64,000 nucleotides of DNA from Paenibacillus zeirhizosphaerae (GTDB lineage Bacteria; Bacillota; Bacilli; Paenibacillales; Paenibacillaceae): the NCBI RefSeq assembly GCF_030705605.1, contig NZ_JAPCKK010000014.1, forward strand, positions 372,001 through 436,000. The letters are read 5' to 3'. Made by a program: the position numbers and the translations under genes. The notes beneath the pieces are model-generated. The model was given only the letters and a program-made list of their open reading frames with translations, searched no databases and was not told where the DNA came from. This document shows positions 32,498-42,897 of this stretch, piece by piece (within the stretch, counting starts at the first letter, position 1; the number at the start of each line of letters is the position of its first letter).

Positions 32498-33817
32498 TTA
32501 TTGTACGTTAGCGGTCCATACTAACCGGCCGTCCACCCAGGTCTTTACGGGCCAGCCTTTCAGCTTCCAGCCTGTGAAAGGAGTGTTGCGGCCTTTGGAA
32601 GCAAAGGTTTGCGGATCAACCGCCTGCTCGCTTTCCAGATCGATCATCGTCAGATCGGCAGGCGCCCCTTCTTCCAGACGCCCGGTATTCAGACGAAATA
32701 CTTTGGCAGGGTCTGCGGTCATGCGCTTCACCAGAAAATCCAACGTCCATACTCCAGTTGCCACGAACCGGGTATACAGCAGCGGAAAAGCCGTTTCAAA
32801 GCCGACAATGCCGAACGGCGCCAACTGCATGCCTTTCGCCTTTTCTTCCTCGCTGTGTGGAGCATGGTCCGTAACAATGATGTCAATCGTTCCGTCCTGC
32901 AGTGCCTCAATGCAAGCCTGCACATCTCGGGGCGAACGCAGGGGAGGATTCATTTTCCAGTTGGCGTCCAGCCCCGGAATATCTTCCTCGGACAGCAGAA
33001 GATGATGAGGGCATACCTCCGCGGTTACATTGATTCCGATCTCTTTCGCCTGACGGATCAGTCGAATCGATTGTTCCGTGCTGACGTGGCATACATGGTA
33101 ATGCACGCCTGTCGCTTCGGCCAGCAGGATGTCCCTGCCGACATGAATCGCTTCCGATTCGTTCGGAATGCCCTTCAAGCCGTGGCGTCTGGCAAATTCC
33201 CCTTCCGCCACCGGAGCTCCTTCCACCAAGGTGTTATCCTCACAGTGTGCAATCACCGGCATATCAAGCGCCGCCGCCTTGTACATGGCATCCTTCATCA
33301 TCTGCGCACTCTGCACGCCAACACCGTCGTCTGTGAACCCGATGGCTCCTGCCTCTTTTAGCGCTTCAAAGTCCGTCAATTCCCGTCCCAGCTCGCCTTT
33401 GGTAATGGCAGCATACGGAAGCACCTTGGCCAGTCCCGCCTCCGCAGCTTTATTCAGCACCAGCTTTACGGTTTCCGGATTGTCCGTAACCGGACGTGTA
33501 TTCGGCATGCAGGCAATCGTAGTGAATCCGCCTTTGACAGCCGATCTACTGCCGGTTTCAATCGTTTCTTTGTATTCAAAGCCCGGCTCCCTAAGGTGAA
33601 CGTGCATGTCGATCAACCCGGGAATCACCAGCTTGCCTTGAGCGTCAACCTTTTCAATACGTTGTTCTTCAACCGGTGTACTGGAATCGAACAAAAGACT
33701 CACTCCAGCGTTTGCATCCACGATTTTTTCGATTTTACCATCTATGATCAGAATGGATTTACTCTCCAGCTTCCCCTGTTCATTTAATACACTTGCATTT
33801 GTAATCAACTGGCCCAT
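32498..33817 (-). CDS. pyrC: Dihydroorotase (class I)
   Basis: 439 residues, ATG with GGAGGAG upstream. Metal-binding DMHVHLREPGFEYKE near residue 70, then ACMPNTRPVTDNP, HCEDNTLVEGAPV near 190, YHVCHVSTEQSIRLI near 240 and VTDHAPHSEEEKAKG near 315: the full set of His/Asp ligands of a class I enzyme. It cyclises N-carbamoyl-aspartate to dihydroorotate. The downstream carA starts about 55 nt later. Confidence 0.97.
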   Translation of the reverse strand: MGQLITNASVLNEQGKLESKSILIIDGKIEKIVDANAGVSLLFDSSTPVEEQRIEKVDAQGKLVIPGLIDMHVHLREPGFEYKETIETGSRSAVKGGFTTIACMPNTRPVTDNPETVKLVLNKAAEAGLAKVLPYAAITKGELGRELTDFEALKEAGAIGFTDDGVGVQSAQMMKDAMYKAAALDMPVIAHCEDNTLVEGAPVAEGEFARRHGLKGIPNESEAIHVGRDILLAEATGVHYHVCHVSTEQSIRLIRQAKEIGINVTAEVCPHHLLLSEEDIPGLDANWKMNPPLRSPRDVQACIEALQDGTIDIIVTDHAPHSEEEKAKGMQLAPFGIVGFETAFPLLYTRFVATGVWTLDFLVKRMTADPAKVFRLNTGRLEEGAPADLTMIDLESEQAVDPQTFASKGRNTPFTGWKLKGWPVKTWVDGRLVWTANVQ

Positions 33818-33870
33818 ATCTCTTATCTCCTCCGCTTCAGGTTGTATGCTTCCTCATCCGGCCATCCTGC

Positions 33871-35430
<1,560 letters not shown>

Positions 35431-35532
35431 CTGATCGACAGCCTTCTGCTGTCGTCCTGATCTCATTCGAACACACTGAGGGCATACCGCCGCAGCGGAA
35501 GCACTTCAGTGATCCATTCACGTTACCTTGCC

Positions 35533-35546
35533 AGCCTCACGGGACT
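35533..35546 (-). promoter_or_regulatory. PyrR-binding RNA motif
   Basis: On the minus strand AGTCCCGTGAGGCT fits the published PyrR consensus ARUCCNGNGAGGYU at every position. It sits about 100 nt upstream of the attenuator terminator, as the anti-antiterminator should. Confidence 0.92.
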
Positions 35547-35615
35547 GATTTAAAGGTGCTATTCAGATTTCCTTTATCACAATTTCGTATGATAAATTTC
35601 ATCGTATCTACACGA

Positions 35616-35644
35616 ATTATGACAGAAAGAAATTTCACTGTCAA
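35616..35644 (-). promoter_or_regulatory. Sigma-A promoter of the pyr operon
   Basis: On the minus strand TTGACA (35644-35639) and CATAAT (35621-35616) are separated by exactly 17 bp. The leader to pyrR is then about 265 nt, containing PyrR motif and attenuator. Confidence 0.9.
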
Positions 35645-35747
35645 CACCTTTGCCTACCGGGGACCGGAAGCTTTTAAATAATTATACGATATATCTGTAT
35701 ATTTATCCATATTTATTTTTATTAGATATTGAGAAACGCAAAAAAAC

Positions 35748-35765
35748 CGCCTTTCCAGGCGGTCT
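35748..35765 (-). terminator. Terminator of the lspA-rluD operon
   Basis: ACCGCC/GGCGGT stem with a 6-nt loop followed on the minus strand by seven T, about 45 nt past the stop at 35809. Confidence 0.92.
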
Positions 35766-35808
35766 GATTCATTTCTTACATCAAAATAACATAAATATAG
35801 ACTGCATA

Positions 35809-36774
35809 TTACCGGCTGCGTAGTGAAGCCAGCACATCCTCCATATCCTGCGGAAGCGGCGCGTTAAATTCCAGATCATCACCTGTTACTGGATGAACAA
35901 AGCCCAAAACTGCAGCATGAAGCGCCTGGCCGTCCATGCGTATACCTTTGCTGCGGCCATACAGCGGATCGCCAACCAGCGGATGTCCGATAAATTTCAT
36001 GTGGACCCGAATCTGGTGCGTTCGTCCGGTTTCCAGCTTCAGCTCAAGCAACGTATAGTCCCCGAATCGCTCCAGCACAAGAAAATGGGTAACAGCATGC
36101 TTGCTGTTCCGGTCGGTGACCGTAAACATTTTACGGTCACCGGCGTCACGACCGATCGGCGCATCCACCGTACCCTGGTCATGGCTCAAATTACCGTGCA
36201 CAAGCGCAACATATCGGCGGTTAACGCTATGCTCCTTCAACTGTGCAGCCAGCGAAGCGTGAGATTTGTCATTTTTCGCGGCCATCAACAGCCCCGACGT
36301 GTCTTTATCAATGCGGTGCACAATTCCCGGACGAAGCTCTCCGTTGATGCCTGACAGGTCGCGGCAGTGATACATCAGCGCATTCACCAGTGTACCGGAA
36401 GCATGTCCGGGAGCAGGATGTACGACAAGACCACGCGGTTTATTGACCACGATGACGTCCGAATCCTCATAAACGACATCCAGTGGTATATTTTCAGGGG
36501 CAATATCTACGCTCTCCGGCTCTGGCACGCTTAACTCAATACGGTCGTTTTCCAGCACCTTGTAATTGGCCTTCACCGCTGCTCCATTCACCAGCACGCG
36601 CCCGTCTCCGATCCATAGCTGAATCTGGGATCTGGATACATCGGTCATTCTGTCCGCTATGTACTTGTCAATACGGTTCTTGGCCGCAGCGGGGTCCACT
36701 GTCCATTCCAGCAGTTCCCCACCTTCCTGCTCTTCCGTATCCTCGGAAATGTTACTTTTGTACTCTTCACTCAT
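35809..36774 (-). CDS. RluA/RluD-family 23S rRNA pseudouridine synthase
   Basis: 321 residues, ATG with GGAAGG 11 nt upstream; overlaps the lspA stop by 8 nt. An S4 RNA-binding domain lies near residues 25-90 (NRIDKYIADRMTDVSRSQIQLWI), followed by the catalytic domain with NKPRGLVVHPAPGHASGTLVNAL and the active-site HRIDKDTSGLLMAAKN near residue 150 (catalytic Asp), then TGRTHQIRVHMKFIGHPLVGDP. It isomerises uridines in 23S rRNA; which of the RluD-type targets is not fixed by sequence. Equivalent to YlyB of Bacillus, which also follows lspA. Confidence 0.94.
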   Translation of the reverse strand: MSEEYKSNISEDTEEQEGGELLEWTVDPAAAKNRIDKYIADRMTDVSRSQIQLWIGDGRVLVNGAAVKANYKVLENDRIELSVPEPESVDIAPENIPLDVVYEDSDVIVVNKPRGLVVHPAPGHASGTLVNALMYHCRDLSGINGELRPGIVHRIDKDTSGLLMAAKNDKSHASLAAQLKEHSVNRRYVALVHGNLSHDQGTVDAPIGRDAGDRKMFTVTDRNSKHAVTHFLVLERFGDYTLLELKLETGRTHQIRVHMKFIGHPLVGDPLYGRSKGIRMDGQALHAAVLGFVHPVTGDDLEFNAPLPQDMEDVLASLRSR

Positions 36775-37264
36775 GCGTGTCCGTTCCTTCCATGCTGCCG
36801 TTACGCTTTTGTCGTCTTGTATCCAGCAGAGTATCTAATATGATGATTGCCACCCCGACCACGATTGCAGAGTCAGCTATGTTAAAAATCGGGAAGGTGT
36901 AGCTTCCAAAGTTGAAGCGCGCAAAATCAACGACCTCCCCGGCAATAGCCCGATCCAGGAAATTGCCGATAGCTCCGCCCAGCACCAGACTTAAACCAAA
37001 AGGAAGCAGCTTCTGCCCGTTGCGGATCGTTTTTCTCAAATACCAGATGATAGCGATCACTACAACCACTGTAATGACAATAAAAAGCTCGCGCTGCCCC
37101 TGCAAAATGCCAAATGCGGCGCCCCGGTTTCTGTGCGAAGTAATCTGAAAGAAGCTGCCGATAACCGGAATCGTCTCACCCAACTCCAGCCTTGTTGCAA
37201 TCAGATACTTGGTCCCCTGATCCAGCAAAAATACAATAAATGCCACTACATAGTAAACCACCAT
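36767..37264 (-). CDS. lspA: Lipoprotein signal peptidase (SPase II)
   Basis: 165 residues from ATG 37264 with GGAG 5 nt upstream; an in-frame GTG two codons earlier is less likely. Four membrane spans. Signatures: LDQGTKYLIATRL near residue 15, SHRNRGAAFGILQGQRE near 45, LVLGGAIGNFLDRAIAGEVVDF near 100 (first catalytic Asp) and FPIFNIADSAIVVGV near 125 (second Asp). It removes signal peptides from prolipoproteins such as the siderophore-binding protein in this window. Confidence 0.97.
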   Translation of the reverse strand: MVVYYVVAFIVFLLDQGTKYLIATRLELGETIPVIGSFFQITSHRNRGAAFGILQGQRELFIVITVVVVIAIIWYLRKTIRNGQKLLPFGLSLVLGGAIGNFLDRAIAGEVVDFARFNFGSYTFPIFNIADSAIVVGVAIIILDTLLDTRRQKRNGSMEGTDTHE

Positions 37265-37459
37265 TGTCACTCCGATCCCATGATTCCGTTACTGAACTTC
37301 ATTTAGACCCATTTATTGTAGCATACGGGCCAGAACATCGTCCACGAGAGGCATTCCGCACCAGCCCTGATATAAATTCCCTCCGCTAAAAAGGAAGCCC
37401 GCAGCATACCCTATGAACAGCCGCCACCCATGGTCCAAATTCTGAAAGGAGATACCCCC

Positions 37460-38191
37460 ATGTCCCCACTTACCGAGCAGCAGTTGAATACGCTGCGCAG
37501 CGAGCTGTTAAAGCGCAAGCAGGATATTGAACACCGTCTGCATGAAGGCGACGGACATCGTGGCCTGGCAGACAGTCAGCGTGCACAGACTGGTGAGTTG
37601 TCACCGATCGACAATCATCCGGGAGATCTCGGCACAGAGACCTTCGAACGTGCCAAGGATTTGGCGCTTGTCGAGCATGATGAATTTATGCTTGAACGCA
37701 TAGATTCAGCTCTGAAAGCCATGGAAGACGGCACCTATGGCATCTGTGCCGCCAGCGGAAAGCCGATCCCTTATGAACGTCTTCTGGCTGTTCCTTATAC
37801 TAAATATCTCGCCGAGTACAACCCGGAGCAGCAGGTGAGCAATAATCGACCTGTGGAGGAGGAGTTCCTTCATCCCCCGTTCGGCCGCTCCAGTCTGGAT
37901 GAGGACGAATACAACGGTTTTGACGGAGAGGATGCATGGCAGATCGTTTCAAGCTGGGGCAATTCCAATACGCCCGCCCTATCTGAAAACCGTGAAGTTC
38001 ATAATTATAATGAAATGGAAATTGAAGACGGCGACGATAACCAGGGTTTTGTAGAATCCTACGAAAGCTTCATCGCAACAGATATTCATGGTGAGCATGT
38101 CACTGTCGTGCGCGGACCGATGTACCGTAAATATATAAGCCAGGGTGAGGGTGAAGCACTGCTAGAGCCGGATGATACCACCGAAAAGTAA
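37460..38191 (+). CDS. yteA: YteA-type TraR/DksA zinc-finger-like sporulation protein
   Basis: 243 residues from ATG 37460, chosen over 37430 because AAAGGAG is about 9 nt upstream. Acidic N-terminal coiled region (TLRSELLKRKQDIEHRL), then NHPGDLGTETFERAKDLALVEHDE and the DksA-like finger region GTYGICAASGKPIPYERLLAVPYTKYLAEY near residue 100. Only one cysteine of the usual C4 set remains, as is common in YteA. The second half is acidic and carries ATDIHGEHVTVVRGPMYRKY. YteA is a sporulation-associated protein of unclear mechanism (family knowledge). It is a rare plus-strand gene, converging on the DUF5665-like gene. Confidence 0.85.
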   Translation: MSPLTEQQLNTLRSELLKRKQDIEHRLHEGDGHRGLADSQRAQTGELSPIDNHPGDLGTETFERAKDLALVEHDEFMLERIDSALKAMEDGTYGICAASGKPIPYERLLAVPYTKYLAEYNPEQQVSNNRPVEEEFLHPPFGRSSLDEDEYNGFDGEDAWQIVSSWGNSNTPALSENREVHNYNEMEIEDGDDNQGFVESYESFIATDIHGEHVTVVRGPMYRKYISQGEGEALLEPDDTTEK

Positions 38192-38200
38192 CTTATCCCG

Positions 38201-38596
38201 CTAATACGTCGTCAGCTCAAGCTGGCGCTGTACAATCCGCACAATATCGGCAATGTAATCCCCGATAATGGGAAGATTTAATTTGCCAAGTATTTGCAGT
38301 ACGTAAATAATAGTGGCCGCAAAAAAAGTGAAGCCGATCGCGATTCCAACCCCTCTGGACGTTCCTGCCAGCAAATTAAGCCAAATCAGCCGCCAGGGCC
38401 TGTTCAGCAGCATGGCATATTCGGCAACCCGGGACAGCTCCATCTTGTCGGCGAGCCAATGTGGGCTTCCGAAGCGTCTTCCCGCATGCTCCCGCATGAA
38501 GGCCGTTCCGGGCCTGCCCTTACCACGGATATGATGTGGCTCTCCTGCACGACTCCTTCCACTGACTCGCCCGCGTTGACGTCTCCCCTCAGCCAT
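38201..38596 (-). CDS. DUF5665-like small membrane protein
   Basis: 131 residues from ATG 38596; a TTG at 38602 or GTG at 38605 are alternative starts, since AGGAAGG precedes all three. The N-terminal ~70 residues are strongly basic and Arg/Gly-rich (EGRRQRGRVSGRSRAGEPHH). The C-terminal part is the recognisable block AEYAMLLNRPWRLIWLNLLAGTSRGVGIAIGFTFFAATIIYVLQIL, with one or two membrane spans, ending GDYIADIVRIVQRQ. Such proteins occur widely in Bacillota with no known function. It follows ileS after a long hairpin at 38642-38698. Confidence 0.75.
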   Translation of the reverse strand: MAEGRRQRGRVSGRSRAGEPHHIRGKGRPGTAFMREHAGRRFGSPHWLADKMELSRVAEYAMLLNRPWRLIWLNLLAGTSRGVGIAIGFTFFAATIIYVLQILGKLNLPIIGDYIADIVRIVQRQLELTTY

Positions 38597-38641
38597 CTCC
38601 AACACACACCTTCCTAATTTAAAGTAACTGCCGGGAACGCA

Positions 38642-38698
38642 TAAACGAGCCGTGCGGAGAGCGAATATCGTATTCGTCCTCCGAGCACAGGCTCGTTT
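38642..38698 (-). terminator. Long hairpin downstream of ileS
   Basis: AAACGAGCC...GTGC..GGAG pairs with CTCC-GCAC-GGCTCGTTT over about 25 positions. The T-tract is short (GTTTATG), so it may be a terminator or a processing structure between ileS and the DUF5665-like gene. Confidence 0.6.
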
Positions 38699-38742
38699 TG
38701 CCAAAGTTCATTCTATTCTATTATGCGCCGCAAGCTGCAGCC

Positions 38743-41700
38743 TTATTCCGCGATATAGACTCCAATTGTTTTACCGCCAGCTTCAACCCGCTCCATAGAT
38801 TCGATGCTGCCAAAGGCAAGCTCTGTCACGAGCACGTTGTCACGGAGCACATTCTCAAACCGTTCGATAGCCGCTTTAAGCTCCGAATCTACGTCCAGTG
38901 TAAGAGCAACCCGTTTCTCAATGGGGAGATCCAGCTTCTTACGGTAATCCTGAACGACACGCACCACTTCCCGTACCCAGCCTTCCTGCTCCAACTCGGG
39001 TGTCACATCAGTGTTGAGGGCAACCGTCAGACCGTATCCGGATGCGGAAGCAAAACCTTCCTTCGCCTTTTTCTCCACCAGCAGCTCTTCAGCTGTCACC
39101 TGCAGCTCCTCTCCTTCCGGAGAAACAACGCCGAACACGCCTTTTTCCACCACGGTGCGCGTTTCGTCCGCAGACATGCTTTTGAACAGGTTTTGCAGGA
39201 AGCCGACATTTTTACCGTATTTTTTACCTGCTACCTTTAAATTCAGCTTCAACGAGAAGTCTACAAAGCCGCTGTCATCGGTCTCTGTATGAATATGCTT
39301 GACATTGATCTCGTCTTTGATAATTTCCTCATAGTCCGACAAATCAAAATCACGGTCCATGGAAACAATCAATTCCGAAAGCGGCTGTCTCGTCTTAATG
39401 GCGGTTTCGTTGCGCACGTTACGCGCAAGCTCCACCACCCGGCGTGCAGTTTCCATGTCCTGTTCCAGCTTGGCATCAATCAAGGACTCGTCGGCAACCG
39501 GGTAGTCATCGAGATGTACGCTTTCGCCGCCACTCAGATTCAGGTAGATATCCTCAGCCACCATAGGTGTGAACGGAGCCAGCAGCTTGGAGGTGGTCAG
39601 CAGAACATGGGTCAGCGTCCGGTATGCGTCCAGCTTGTCTTCAGTCAGCCCGCTGCCCCAGAAACGGTCACGTGAGCGGCGGATATACCAGTTGCTCAGT
39701 TCATCCACGAAGGCTTCAATCGCCTTGGACGCGTTCAGGAAGTCGTTCACAGCCAAGCCTTTATCGACAACCTTGATCAGGCTGTTCAGGCGGGACAGAA
39801 TCCAGCGATCCAGCTTGTGGCTTGAAGGCTTGAAAGAATGCTCCGCCGGATCAAAACCGTCAATCGTCGCATATAGCGTCAGGAACGCATGGGTATTGAC
39901 CAGAGTGTCCACCAGTTTGGACTTCGCCTCCCCGACAATCCCCTTCGAAAAGCGTTTACTGTTCCACGGTGCACTGTCCGACAACAGCGCCCAACGGAAG
40001 GCGTCCGTGCCATATTCGTCAATAACCTCCCATGGGTCGATCACATTGCCCTTGGATTTGGACATTTTCTGCCCCTGCTCATCCAGCACATGGCCTGTGG
40101 CCATAACCGCCTTGTATGGCGCATTGCCGGTCAGCAGCGTCGACACGGCGAGCAAACTGTAGAACCAGCCTCGTGTCTGGTCGATACCTTCACAGATCAT
40201 ATCAGCCGGGAACTGCTGGGCAAATGTGTCCTGATTTTCAAACGGGTAATGATACTGCGCAAACGGCATCGATCCGCTGTCAAACCAAACATCGATCACT
40301 TCCGGGGTACGGGTCATTTCATACTTGCCACAGGAGCTGCGGACCTTAATTTGATCCACATACGGTTTATGCAGCTCAATGTCTTCAGGAACTTCGCCGA
40401 TAGCGCGTTCACGAAGCTCTGCGATGCTATGCGGGGCAAATTGTTCTCCGGTTTCAGCACATGTCCAGATGTTCAGCGGTGTGCCCCAATAGCGGTCACG
40501 GCTGATGTTCCAATCGACTAGATCCTCCAGGAACTTGCCGAAGCGGCCCTCACGTACATGCCCCGGATACCAGTTCACTTCGTTATTGTTGGCAATCAAC
40601 TGGTCCTTGATCGCTGTCGTTTTGATAAACCAACTGTCCATTGCATAATAGAGCAGAGGTGTATCACAGCGCCAGCAGAACGGATAGCTATGCTCGTATT
40701 TTTCTTTGCTGTAGAGCAAGCCTTTGTCAGACAACAATTTCACAATATCTACGTCGCATTCTTTCACAAAGCGGCCTGCCAAATCCTCGACCTGATCCGT
40801 GTAACGCCCCTGCAGATTCACTACATTGATAAAACCGACGCCGTTCTCACGGCACACTCTATAGTCGTCCTCACCATGGGCAGGCGCCATATGCACAATG
40901 CCTGTACCGCTGGTATCCGTTACAAAACCCGCACCGAGAATCGTATTGCCTTTCTCAACCTGAACATAGTTAAACGGTGGTGCATAGGTTTTGCCGACCA
41001 GCTCCGAACCGAGAAGCGTGCCGATGATTTCGTAATCCCCGTTCATTACTTTCTCCACGAGGTTCTTGGCGACGATATATACTCCGTCCTCCTGCTTGAC
41101 TCTCGCATACTCCATGTCCGGATTAACCGCCAGCGACGTATGTCCTGGCAGCGTCCATGGTGTGGTGGTCCATGCCAGTACAAAGTCGCCGCTGTCATGC
41201 AGCTTGAATTTGGCAGTGGCGCTCAGATCCTTGACGTCCTTATACCCCTGAGCTACCTCATGGGAGCTAAGAGTCGTCTGACAGCTAGGACAGTAAGGAC
41301 TCACACGGTGGCCACGGTAGAGCAGGCCCTTGTCATGAACCGTCGCAAGAATGTTCCATACGCTCTCGATATAGCTGTTCTCCAGGGTGACGTATGGATG
41401 ATCAAGATCGGTCCAATAACCGATCGCCTCGGTCAAATCCCTCCACTGCTGCTCATATTCGAATACGCTCGCTTTGCACTTCTTGATAAACTCTTCAACG
41501 CCGTACTCTTCGATTTCGTGTTTGTGCGAAATGCCGAGCTGCTTCTGCACACCAAGCTCAACCGGCAGGCCATGCGTATCCCATCCGGCTTTACGGATGA
41601 CACGGTAGCCCTTCATCGTCTGGTAACGGCCGACGAAATCCTTGATGACACGGCCAAGCACGTGACCAATATGCGGTTTGCCATTTGCTGTAGGAGGTCC

Positions 41701-41832
41701 CTCGTAAAAAACGTAATTCGGTCTGTCCTCGCGATTCGTCATCGATTTGCGGAACGTGTCATTTTCCTTCCACTTATCCAGGATCCGCAGCTCGCGGGCC
41801 CGCGCCTTTTCTTTAACATCCACTCTTTGCAT
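38743..41832 (-). CDS. ileS: Isoleucyl-tRNA synthetase, type 2 (IleS2-like)
   Basis: 1029 residues, ATG with AAAGGATG upstream. Class-I marks: HIGH as GPPTANGKPHIGHVLGRV near residue 50 and KMSKS as GQKMSKSKGNVIDPWE near 600; an editing domain with WTTTPWTLPGHTSLAVNP near 225. Length over 1000 and motif context (KAGWDTHGLPVELGVQKQLG, HRVSPYCPSCQTTLSSHEVAQGYKDV) are those of the eukaryote-like type 2 enzyme, not the ~920-residue type 1 of Bacillus subtilis. Type 2 enzymes resist mupirocin (established for IleS2/MupA); resistance here is inference. A T-box leader with an ATC specifier precedes it. Confidence 0.93.
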   Translation of the reverse strand: MQRVDVKEKARARELRILDKWKENDTFRKSMTNREDRPNYVFYEGPPTANGKPHIGHVLGRVIKDFVGRYQTMKGYRVIRKAGWDTHGLPVELGVQKQLGISHKHEIEEYGVEEFIKKCKASVFEYEQQWRDLTEAIGYWTDLDHPYVTLENSYIESVWNILATVHDKGLLYRGHRVSPYCPSCQTTLSSHEVAQGYKDVKDLSATAKFKLHDSGDFVLAWTTTPWTLPGHTSLAVNPDMEYARVKQEDGVYIVAKNLVEKVMNGDYEIIGTLLGSELVGKTYAPPFNYVQVEKGNTILGAGFVTDTSGTGIVHMAPAHGEDDYRVCRENGVGFINVVNLQGRYTDQVEDLAGRFVKECDVDIVKLLSDKGLLYSKEKYEHSYPFCWRCDTPLLYYAMDSWFIKTTAIKDQLIANNNEVNWYPGHVREGRFGKFLEDLVDWNISRDRYWGTPLNIWTCAETGEQFAPHSIAELRERAIGEVPEDIELHKPYVDQIKVRSSCGKYEMTRTPEVIDVWFDSGSMPFAQYHYPFENQDTFAQQFPADMICEGIDQTRGWFYSLLAVSTLLTGNAPYKAVMATGHVLDEQGQKMSKSKGNVIDPWEVIDEYGTDAFRWALLSDSAPWNSKRFSKGIVGEAKSKLVDTLVNTHAFLTLYATIDGFDPAEHSFKPSSHKLDRWILSRLNSLIKVVDKGLAVNDFLNASKAIEAFVDELSNWYIRRSRDRFWGSGLTEDKLDAYRTLTHVLLTTSKLLAPFTPMVAEDIYLNLSGGESVHLDDYPVADESLIDAKLEQDMETARRVVELARNVRNETAIKTRQPLSELIVSMDRDFDLSDYEEIIKDEINVKHIHTETDDSGFVDFSLKLNLKVAGKKYGKNVGFLQNLFKSMSADETRTVVEKGVFGVVSPEGEELQVTAEELLVEKKAKEGFASASGYGLTVALNTDVTPELEQEGWVREVVRVVQDYRKKLDLPIEKRVALTLDVDSELKAAIERFENVLRDNVLVTELAFGSIESMERVEAGGKTIGVYIAE

Positions 41833-41880
41833 GTAAAATCATCCTTTCGTCTCTATGATCACTTTGTGCTGAAGACCGAC

Positions 41881-42190
41881 AAAAAAAGCCCCGTCCCTGT
41901 AGAAGGGACGAGGCTCTGCTCGCGTTACCACCCTGATTCCGTCTCCTGTGAATCCCTTCGCGGGAGCACACAAGGCTAACGGCGCTCATATCCCCGCCCG
42001 AATGCTGCGGGGAGCCGATATAACGTTCGGCATACGGTGATCGCTTACGCACGCCGGGGCGCTTCAGCTCACTTCTCCGGGAAGATATTCAGTCATGTTC
42101 TGCACATTGGCTTGCACCTGAATGCCAACTCTCTGGGGAACAAATTCATGACTTACTGGGTCCCATCACGGAATTTTTCATGTAAACGTG
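41881..42190 (-). promoter_or_regulatory. T-box riboswitch (Ile) of ileS
   Basis: On the minus strand the conserved T-box AGGGTGGTAACGCG appears at 41921-41935, followed by a CCTCGTCCCTTC/GGGACGGGGC terminator and seven T (41881-41914). Upstream stem I contains GAATATC, giving an ATC (Ile) specifier (about 42085-42095). Uncharged tRNA-Ile should favour the antiterminator and expression of ileS. This fills most of the gene-free 41833-42263 interval. Confidence 0.93.
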
Positions 42191-42263
42191 ACAATACGTC
42201 CTGCTATAGTGAAAAAATATAGCTTACTTATTGTCAAAAGTCAATGGCCGCAAGACGATACCA

Positions 42264-42773
42264 TCAGTAAATTTCTTTCATTTCCCGCTCACGTTCCAAA
42301 ACCTCACGTTCACGGTTCTCCAGCGCTTCCCATCCGTCCTGGCTAAGGAGATCCAACTGAGCTTCAACCAGCGTGCGGAAACGGGCACGGTAGATGGAGG
42401 CCTGCTTCTTAAGCTCTTCCACTTCCAACGCAATCTTGCGGGATTTCGACAGAGCCTCGTTCACGATGCGGTCAGCGTTCTTCTCCGCTTCCTTCACGAT
42501 TAGCTGCGCCTCTTTCTTGGCGTTATTCTTCACCTCATCAGCAGCTTCCTGGGCTACAATGATGGTTTTGCTCAGCGTCTCTTCAATGTTGGAGAAGTGA
42601 TCAAGCTTCTCCTGAATCGTCATCAGCTCGTTGCCGAGCTCCTTGTTCTCGCGGATTACAGCCTCATAATCCTTGATCACCTGGTCTAGGAATTCGTTCA
42701 CCTGGTCTTCGTCATAACCGCGAAGCCGGCGTGCAAACTCCTTATTATGTATATCCAATGGGGATAATGGCAT
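42264..42773 (-). CDS. divIVA: Cell-division protein DivIVA
   Basis: 169 residues from ATG 42773 with AGGAGG 8 nt upstream. N-terminal membrane-binding domain PLSPLDIHNKEFARRLRGYDEDQVNEFLDQVIKDYE (residues 2-38), then an extended coiled coil (ENKELGNELMTIQEKLDHF...KKEAQLIVKEAEKNADRIVNEALSKSRK) and a short charged tail. DivIVA marks negatively curved membrane at poles and septa and organises division and, in sporulation, chromosome anchoring. It follows ylmH in the conserved order ylmDEFGH-divIVA-ileS. Confidence 0.96.
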   Translation of the reverse strand: MPLSPLDIHNKEFARRLRGYDEDQVNEFLDQVIKDYEAVIRENKELGNELMTIQEKLDHFSNIEETLSKTIIVAQEAADEVKNNAKKEAQLIVKEAEKNADRIVNEALSKSRKIALEVEELKKQASIYRARFRTLVEAQLDLLSQDGWEALENREREVLEREREMKEIY

Positions 42774-42897
42774 GATGTGCACCTCCTAAAAGATTGGTCT
42801 TCTCCGCAGTTCTTCATATTCTGTCATCGGCCAAAAAACGAGGGGTTGTTGTTAGCATAACCAATTCGACAAAAAGAAATAGATTCCTGCCTTATCT

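Noticed and set aside
40558..41979. 473-codon plus-strand frame
   Set aside because: Lies exactly antisense to ileS and its T-box, with no family motif and no Shine-Dalgarno; a GC-content shadow.
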